Shown one piece after another: positions 5,651 to 10,079 of a DNA stretch of 10,079 nucleotides. This stretch comes from Oscillospiraceae bacterium UBA6370 (GTDB lineage: Bacteria; Bacillota; Clostridia; Oscillospirales; Oscillospiraceae). The DNA is taken from positions 1 to 10,079 of the forward strand of contig DJRC01000001.1 in NCBI GenBank assembly GCA_002437735.1, given 5' to 3'. The notes under the pieces are model-generated. The model was not told the DNA's origin. It made no database searches and saw only the letters and a program-made list of their open reading frames with translations. The position numbers were made by a program, and so were the translations under genes. Positions within the stretch are counted from its first letter, which is position 1; each line of letters starts with the position of its first letter.

Positions 5651-7000
5651 TCAGACCGATCGAATGACCTTCACCAGCCGCTCGGCGACCAGCTGCGCGA
5701 CGCTTTCGGTCTTGGCCTCGACCATCACGCGGATGAGCGCCTCGGTGCCGGAGGGGCGCACGAGGATGCGGCCCTCGCCGCGCAGGAATTTCTCCTCGTC
5801 CGCGACGGCGGTCTTGAGCGCGTCGCTCGCCATGATGGCCTCCTTCACGCCGTGGTCGTGGCTGACGGCGACGTTCAGCAGCACCTGCGGATACTGCGGG
5901 CAGTCGGCAGTGAGCACGGACGCGCTCTTGCCGGAGAGCGCAAGGATCTGCAGGAACTGCAGCGCGGAGAGCTGACCGTCGCCAGTGGTGGCGTAGTCGG
6001 TGAAGATCATGTGGCCCGACTGCTCGCCGCCGAGCTTGTAGCCACATTCCACCATCTTCTCAAGCACATTGCGATCGCCCACGTTGGTGCAGGCGAGGTC
6101 GATGCCGCTCTTTCGGCAGAACTCATGCAGTCCGAGATTCGACATCACGGTGGCCACGATGGTGTTGCCGGTGAGCCTGCCGCTGCGCTTCATATACGCG
6201 CCGCAGACCGCCATGATCTTGTCGCCGTCGATCTCATGGCCCAGCTCGTCGACCATCAGGCAGCGGTCGGCGTCGCCGTCGAAGGCCACGCCCACGTCGT
6301 ACTTCCCCGCCACGACGCGCTGGCCGAGGCTTTCGAGGTGCGTGGAGCCGCAGCGGTCGTTGATGTTTGTGCCGTTCGGCTCGCGGTGGATGAAGTCTGC
6401 GTAGCACTTGAAGCGCCCGAACAGCTCGGGCGCGGTGGCGCTCGCCGCGCCGTTGGCGCAGTCCACCAGCACGCGCAGGCCGGAGAGGTCGGAGTCGATG
6501 GTGGTGGTTAGGTGATGGATATACTCGAGCTTCGACTGCTTGAGACCGTGGTGCAGCACGCCGATCTCGCCGCGCGTGGCGACGGGAATGGTCTTGCCGG
6601 AGAGGATCTTTTCCTCGATCTTCGCCTCCGTCGCGTCGGGCAGCTTGTAGCCTTTTTCGTTAAAGACCTTGATGCCGTTGTGCTCGAAGGGATTGTGGCT
6701 CGCGGAGATGACGATGCCCGCGTCCGCGCCCTTGAGAACCGTCAGATACGCGACCGCCGGAGTCGGCAGCACGCCGAAGGGCATCACATCGCCGCCGACG
6801 GAGCAGATGCCGCAGATGAGCGCGGATTCGAGCATATCGGAGGAAATGCGCGTGTCCTTGCCGATGGTGATGAGGGGCGCTCTCCCCTTCTCCTCCTTCA
6901 GAACGGCGGCGATGGCCTGACCGGTGTGGAACGCCAGCTCGACGGTCAGGTTTTCCCCCACGATGCCGCGGATGCCGTCGGTGCCAAATAGCTTGCCCAT
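5651..7000 (-). CDS. glmM: Phosphoglucosamine mutase GlmM
   Basis: Converts glucosamine-6-phosphate to glucosamine-1-phosphate in the cytoplasm, on the path to UDP-GlcNAc for peptidoglycan and wall polymers. The 449 residues are full length. Motifs in order: MGKLFGTDGIRG (1-12); catalytic ISASHNP with the phosphorylated serine at S101 (98-104); metal-binding DGDADR (241-246); sugar-binding GGEQSGH (324-330); and phosphate-binding RPSGTE (415-420). The start (ATG at 7000) has AAGGAG 10 bases upstream. It follows ruvB by 22 bases with no terminator, so it appears to be the last gene of the ruvC-ruvA-ruvB-glmM transcript. That is unlike the usual cdaA-ybbR-glmM setting in Firmicutes. No glmS-type ribozyme is present in the short gap. 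Confidence 0.97.
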   Translation of the reverse strand: MGKLFGTDGIRGIVGENLTVELAFHTGQAIAAVLKEEKGRAPLITIGKDTRISSDMLESALICGICSVGGDVMPFGVLPTPAVAYLTVLKGADAGIVISASHNPFEHNGIKVFNEKGYKLPDATEAKIEEKILSGKTIPVATRGEIGVLHHGLKQSKLEYIHHLTTTIDSDLSGLRVLVDCANGAASATAPELFGRFKCYADFIHREPNGTNINDRCGSTHLESLGQRVVAGKYDVGVAFDGDADRCLMVDELGHEIDGDKIMAVCGAYMKRSGRLTGNTIVATVMSNLGLHEFCRKSGIDLACTNVGDRNVLEKMVECGYKLGGEQSGHMIFTDYATTGDGQLSALQFLQILALSGKSASVLTADCPQYPQVLLNVAVSHDHGVKEAIMASDALKTAVADEEKFLRGEGRILVRPSGTEALIRVMVEAKTESVAQLVAERLVKVIRSV

Positions 7001-7022
7001 AGATGAAAGTCTCCTTATTGAT

Positions 7023-8081
7023 TCAGTTTAGGCTGAGCTGCTCCGCCTCGTCCGCAAGGGACGCGGGGACGCTCAGGCCGAGGTGTTCATACGCCTTGCG
7101 CGTCACGCAGCGGCCGCGCGGCGTGCGCGTGAGGAAGCCGAGCTGCATGAGGTACGGCTCGTACACGTCCCAGAGCGTAACGGATTCCTCGCCGATGGTC
7201 GCGGCAAGCGTGTCGATGCCGACCGGACCGCCGCCGTAGTTCTCAATGATGGCGCGCAGCATCCGGTAGTCGATGGGGTCGAGACCGAGCCAGTCGATCT
7301 CCAATGCGCGCAGCGCCTCGTCCGCCACCTCGCGCGTGATGACGCCGTCGGCCTTGACCTCGGCAAAATCGCGCACGCGGCGCAGCATCCGGTTGGCAAT
7401 GCGCGGCGTGCCGCGCGAGCGGCGCGCGATCTCCATCGCGCCCTCGGGAGCAATGGAAACATTCAGAATGCCCGCTGAGCGCGTGACGATCTTCGCAAGC
7501 TCCTCGGGCGTGTACAGCTCCAGACGCAGCGTAACGCCGAAGCGGTCGCGCAGCGGCGCGGAGAGCTGACCGGCGCGGGTCGTCGCGCCGATGAGCGTGA
7601 AATGCGGCAGGTCGAGCCGGATGGAATTTGCGCTCGGGCCCTTGCCGATGATGATGTCGATGGCGTAGTCCTCCATCGCGGGATACAGGATCTCCTCCAC
7701 CGCGCGGTTGAGGCGGTGGATCTCGTCGACGAAGAGAATGTCGTTTTCGCTTAGGTTCGTGAGAAGCGCTGCGAGGTCGCCCGCCTTTTCGATGGCGGGG
7801 CCGGAGGTGATGCGGATGTTGACGCCCATCTCGGCGGCGATGATGCCCGCAAGCGTCGTCTTGCCGAGGCCCGGAGGGCCGTGGAGCAGGACGTGGTCGA
7901 GCGACTCATTGCGCCGCTTTGCCGCCTCGATGAAGACGGCAAGGTTGCCCTTGGCCTTTTCCTGCCCGATGTATTCTTTGAGCGTTTTCGGGCGCAGCGA
8001 GCCCTCCTGCGCGTCCTCGCTTAGGAAAGTCTTGGCCACGATGGGTTCTTCATAAATGTCGGTTCCGAAATCAATGCTCAA
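7023..8081 (-). CDS. ruvB: Holliday junction branch migration ATPase RuvB
   Basis: Hexameric AAA+ motor that, with RuvA, drives branch migration of Holliday junctions during recombination repair. The frame is 352 residues, full length. Motifs: Walker A GPPGLGKT (68-75), Walker B LFVDE (116-120) followed by IHRL, sensor 1 and arginine finger GATTR (165-169), and RSRGTPRIANRMLRRVRDF in the small AAA domain carrying the sensor 2 arginine. A C-terminal winged helix ends with GFLTRTPRGR. Translation appears to start at a TTG (8081): no ATG is nearby, AGGGAAGTGAG lies 5-10 bases upstream, and homology starts at once (MSIDFG). It follows ruvA by 22 bases and precedes glmM by 22 bases. Confidence 0.97.
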   Translation of the reverse strand: MSIDFGTDIYEEPIVAKTFLSEDAQEGSLRPKTLKEYIGQEKAKGNLAVFIEAAKRRNESLDHVLLHGPPGLGKTTLAGIIAAEMGVNIRITSGPAIEKAGDLAALLTNLSENDILFVDEIHRLNRAVEEILYPAMEDYAIDIIIGKGPSANSIRLDLPHFTLIGATTRAGQLSAPLRDRFGVTLRLELYTPEELAKIVTRSAGILNVSIAPEGAMEIARRSRGTPRIANRMLRRVRDFAEVKADGVITREVADEALRALEIDWLGLDPIDYRMLRAIIENYGGGPVGIDTLAATIGEESVTLWDVYEPYLMQLGFLTRTPRGRCVTRKAYEHLGLSVPASLADEAEQLSLN

Positions 8082-8103
8082 AATCTCACTTCCCTTTTGC
8101 CCT

Positions 8104-8703
8104 TTACTTCACCATCTTCTTCAGGCTCTGGCGCACAATCTCCTCGAGCGGCAGAGTGTCTACGTCAATACCCTTGAGCGCCGTGGAAATGTCCTGCTGC
8201 GTGTAGCCGAGCACCGCGAGCGCCGCAGCGGCCTCCGCCGCCTTGCTCCCGCTGCCGAGCGCTGCACCGCCGACCGAGGCCGGCAGGCCGATCTCCTGCG
8301 TCTCCTTGGCAATTTTGTCCTTGAGCTCAAGGATAATGCGCTGGGCGAGCTTCTTGCCCACGCCGGGCGCAGCGGTCAACGCCTTTTCGTCGCCTGTGAT
8401 GACCGCCATCGTCAGGTGCTCCGGCGTGCCGACGGAGAGGATGGCAAGCGCCGCCTTGGGTCCCACGCCGGAAACGCCGATGAGCAGCTTGAAGCTCGTG
8501 AGCTCCTGCTCGGTGGCGAAGCCGTAGAGCTCAAAAATGCCGTCGCCGACGTTCAGATAGGTGTAAAGCCGTTTGACTTCACCCTTCTTGAGCTGGCTGA
8601 TGGTGTGGTTCGTTGTGCGGCAGGCGTAGCCCACGCCGCCGCAGTCGATGACCGCGAGGTAGGGTTCGATGTGTGCGACCTTGCCCTCGAGATAATAGAA
8701 CAT
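8104..8703 (-). CDS. ruvA: Holliday junction DNA helicase subunit RuvA
   Basis: Tetrameric Holliday-junction binding protein that loads RuvB. The 199 residues show the N-terminal OB-fold starting MFYYLEGKV and the two helix-hairpin-helix motifs typical of domain II, GVSGVGPKAALAIL (about 76-89) and AAPGVGKKLAQRII (about 110-123). After a glycine/alanine/serine-rich linker comes the C-terminal RuvB-binding domain (AAEAAAALAVLGYTQQD). The start at 8703 has AAGGAGG 7 bases upstream. The ribosome site overlaps the TAA stop of ruvC, which indicates a common transcript and possible coupling. Confidence 0.97.
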   Translation of the reverse strand: MFYYLEGKVAHIEPYLAVIDCGGVGYACRTTNHTISQLKKGEVKRLYTYLNVGDGIFELYGFATEQELTSFKLLIGVSGVGPKAALAILSVGTPEHLTMAVITGDEKALTAAPGVGKKLAQRIILELKDKIAKETQEIGLPASVGGAALGSGSKAAEAAAALAVLGYTQQDISTALKGIDVDTLPLEEIVRQSLKKMVK

Positions 8704-8715
8704 GGAGCGTCCTCC

Positions 8716-9228
8716 TTAGACGGTTTGCTTGACCGGATTTTGTGCGCGCACGAGCAGCGAGGTCGCACTGCGCGCGTGGCAGATCGCCAAGGCGAGTGCG
8801 TCTGCCGCGTCGTCGGGACGCGGAACGGCCTTAAGCTTCAAAAGCCGCTTGACCATGTCCATCACCTGCCGCTTTTCGGCGAGGCCGTAGCCGACGACCG
8901 CCTGCTTGACCTGCATGGGCGTGTACTCAAAGAGCGGGGTCCCGCTCTTCGCCGCGGTGCAGAGGATGATGCCGCGCGCGTGCGCGACGGCGATGCCGGT
9001 GGTGATGTTGTTGGAGAAAAACAGCTCTTCGACCGCGATGGCCTCTGGCCGGAGCTGCGCAATCAGCTCCTCCATATCGCGCTCGAGCTGCACGAGCCGC
9101 GCGGCGAGCGGGAGCCCTGCCGGCGTGGTGACCGCGCCGTATTGCAGCATCTGCGTTTTCCCGGTCTCCGCCTCGATCAGGCCGAAGCCGACGATGGCAA
9201 GCCCCGGGTCGATGCCGAGTATCCGCAT
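8716..9228 (-). CDS. ruvC: Holliday junction resolvase RuvC
   Basis: Dimeric endonuclease that cuts Holliday junctions after RuvAB branch migration. I chose the ATG at 9228, giving 170 residues beginning MRILGIDPG, because GGGAGGGG sits 8 bases upstream. An extension to 9261 adds 11 unrelated residues and crosses the leader hairpin. Catalytic acidic residues are present: D7 (GIDPG), E67 (AVEELFF), and D140 and D143 (RPDDAADALALA), equivalent to D7, E66, D138 and D141 of E. coli. Length is normal. It is the first gene of the ruvC-ruvA-ruvB-glmM unit, behind a promoter carrying a LexA-like box. Confidence 0.96.
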   Translation of the reverse strand: MRILGIDPGLAIVGFGLIEAETGKTQMLQYGAVTTPAGLPLAARLVQLERDMEELIAQLRPEAIAVEELFFSNNITTGIAVAHARGIILCTAAKSGTPLFEYTPMQVKQAVVGYGLAEKRQVMDMVKRLLKLKAVPRPDDAADALALAICHARSATSLLVRAQNPVKQTV

Positions 9229-9248
9229 GGCGCTCCCCTCCCTTGGCG

Positions 9249-9280
9249 CGGAGCGATGCACGGCGGCGTGCAGCGATCCG
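9249..9280 (-). promoter_or_regulatory. Imperfect hairpin in the ruvC leader
   Basis: In the untranslated leader of ruvC, 9280-9267 can pair with 9262-9249: 14 positions with two mismatches, and a CCGC tetraloop. It ends a few bases before the ribosome site at about 9236-9244. There is no U-tract, so it is not a simple terminator. It may affect mRNA stability or ribosome access; this is inference from the sequence alone. Confidence 0.45.
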
Positions 9281-9300
9281 CGATCTGCGCAGTATGATAT

Positions 9301-9329
9301 ATTATATCAAACAGGCGTTCAAAACGCAA
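9301..9329 (-). promoter_or_regulatory. Promoter of the ruvC-ruvA-ruvB-glmM operon
   Basis: Minus strand: -35 TTGCGT (9329-9324), 17-base spacer, -10 TATAAT (9306-9301) preceded by TG-N (an extended -10). The predicted start is near 9294, giving a leader of about 65 bases. It lies just beyond the tyrS terminator. Confidence 0.8.
9308..9321 (-). promoter_or_regulatory. LexA-like SOS box in the ruvC promoter
   Basis: Minus strand reads T-GAAC-GCCT-GTTT-G. The Firmicute LexA (DinR) consensus is CGAAC-RNRY-GTTYC, so the GAAC-N4-GTTY core matches fully; the outer bases and one spacer position do not. It lies exactly between the -35 and -10 hexamers, where a bound repressor would block RNA polymerase. 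ruvAB is a known LexA target in B. subtilis, which supports the call. Confidence 0.68.
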
Positions 9330-9348
9330 GCCCTTGCGGCGCGGCGGC

Positions 9349-9379
9349 AAAAAAACCTCCGCAGACCGCGCTGCGGAGG
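9349..9379 (-). terminator. Rho-independent terminator after tyrS
   Basis: On the minus strand CCTCCGCAG (9379-9371) pairs with CTGCGGAGG (9364-9356) around a six-base loop. Seven consecutive T residues (9355-9349) follow. It lies 16 bases past the tyrS stop and is the strongest terminator in the window. Confidence 0.93.
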
Positions 9380-9395
9380 CTTTCGTGCATGGTGC

Positions 9396-10079
9396 TTACC
9401 TGGTCACGGCCTTGTGGAAGACCTTCTTGCCCTTGCGGATGATGATGCCGTCGCCGGCGAACTTCTCCTGCGGGATGCTCTCGTCGATGCTCCCGGCCTT
9501 CTTCTCGTCCACAACGACGCCGCCCTGCTGGACGAGGCGGCGGGCCTCGCCGCGGCTCGGGCACAGCCCCGTGGCGACAAGCAGCGAGAGAATGTTGATG
9601 CCGCCGTTTTCAAAGTCGGCGTCCGCGAGCACGGTGGTCGGCATATTGGTGCTGTCGCCGCCGGCGCCGAAGAGTGCCCTGGCCGCGTCCTCGGCCTTTT
9701 TCGCCTCCTCCTCGCCGTGGACGAGCGCGGTGAGCTCATAGGCAAGGATCTCCTTGGCGCGGTTGAGCTGGCTGCCCTCCCACTTGTCCATCTCGTCGAT
9801 CTGCTCGAGCGGCAGGAAGGTCAGCATACGGATGCACTTGAGCACGTCCGCGTCTCCGACGTTGCGCCAATACTGGTAGAAGTCGTAGGGGCTTGTCTTG
9901 TTCGGGTCGAGCCACACCGCGCCGCTGGCCGTCTTGCCCATCTTCTTGCCCTCGCTGTTCATCAGCAGCGTGATGGTCATGGCGTGGGCGTCCTTGCCCA
10001 GCTTCTTGCGGATCAGCTCCGTGCCGCCGAGCATATTGCTCCACTGGTCGTCGCCGCCGAACTGCATATTGCAGCCGTA
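9396..10079 (-). CDS. tyrS: Tyrosyl-tRNA synthetase, C-terminal half (5' end off the window)
   Basis: Class I aminoacyl-tRNA synthetase charging tRNA-Tyr. The window holds the last 227 residues, from YGCNMQFGGDDQWSNM to the stop; from the usual length near 400-420, about 180 residues including the HIGH motif lie outside. Visible parts (numbered from the window edge): the tyrosine-site segment QFGGDDQW (6-13), the KMSKS-equivalent loop KMGKT (46-50), the anticodon-binding helical domain (about 75-135), and a C-terminal S4 RNA-binding domain (about 161-225, NILSLLVATGLCPSRGEARRLV). The KMGKT form is normal for TyrRS. It is the last gene before a strong terminator. Any regulatory leader, such as a T-box, would be off the right edge and cannot be judged. 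Confidence 0.96.
   Translation of the reverse strand, partial: YGCNMQFGGDDQWSNMLGGTELIRKKLGKDAHAMTITLLMNSEGKKMGKTASGAVWLDPNKTSPYDFYQYWRNVGDADVLKCIRMLTFLPLEQIDEMDKWEGSQLNRAKEILAYELTALVHGEEEAKKAEDAARALFGAGGDSTNMPTTVLADADFENGGINILSLLVATGLCPSRGEARRLVQQGGVVVDEKKAGSIDESIPQEKFAGDGIIIRKGKKVFHKAVTR

Noticed and set aside
9229..9261. Eleven-residue extension of RuvC
   Set aside because: RuvC homology begins at MRILGIDPG, and the ribosome site for that ATG lies inside the proposed extension.
8056..9297. Plus-strand open frame of over 400 codons opposite ruvA and ruvC
   Set aside because: It covers two overlapping well-supported genes on the other strand and shows no domain. The similar plus-strand frames opposite trmK (3406-4095) and glmM (5621-6511) are rejected for the same reason.
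1..10079. Search for mobile elements, CRISPR arrays, tRNAs, defence or secondary-metabolism genes
   Set aside because: I see no spaced direct repeats, transposase or integrase signatures, tRNA cloverleaf, or unfamiliar gene cluster. All sizable genes belong to known core families, so I do not claim a new system here.

Overview
This window looks like ordinary core chromosome from a GC-rich, probably spore-forming member of the Clostridia; Oscillospiraceae-like is my best guess, from recall of the protein families only. The evidence is a Spo0H/SigH-type sigma factor, class A RNase P RNA, strong GGAGG ribosome sites, AT-rich housekeeping promoters in GC-rich DNA, a Firmicute-type LexA box, and the trmK-nif3 pair. 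I see no transposase, phage gene, integrase, CRISPR array, toxin-antitoxin pair or defence system. I did not find an undescribed system, and the findings concern gene arrangement and regulation.

Everything is on the minus strand except rnpB. From right to left (5' to 3' on the minus strand): the C-terminal half of tyrS with a strong terminator; an SOS-type promoter driving ruvC-ruvA-ruvB-glmM, closed by a terminator; a consensus promoter driving a sigH-like sigma factor and a four-CxxC zinc-ribbon protein, closed by a terminator; a promoter driving a 70-residue DUF1858 redox-type protein, closed by a terminator; then trmK-nif3-yebC, which starts immediately after that terminator with no promoter I can recognise. 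The plus-strand rnpB gene converges on yebC, and a long palindrome between them can terminate both. To the left, murD is transcribed divergently from rnpB under its own promoter and runs off the left edge almost complete.

The genes are mostly maintenance functions: translation (tyrS, trmK, rnpB, yebC), recombination repair (ruvABC), peptidoglycan precursors (glmM, murD) and a developmental sigma factor. The points worth following up are: a LexA-like operator inside the ruvC promoter whose operon also carries glmM; a consensus promoter whose predicted transcription start falls on the first ATG of the sigma factor; and the terminator lying against the trmK ribosome site.
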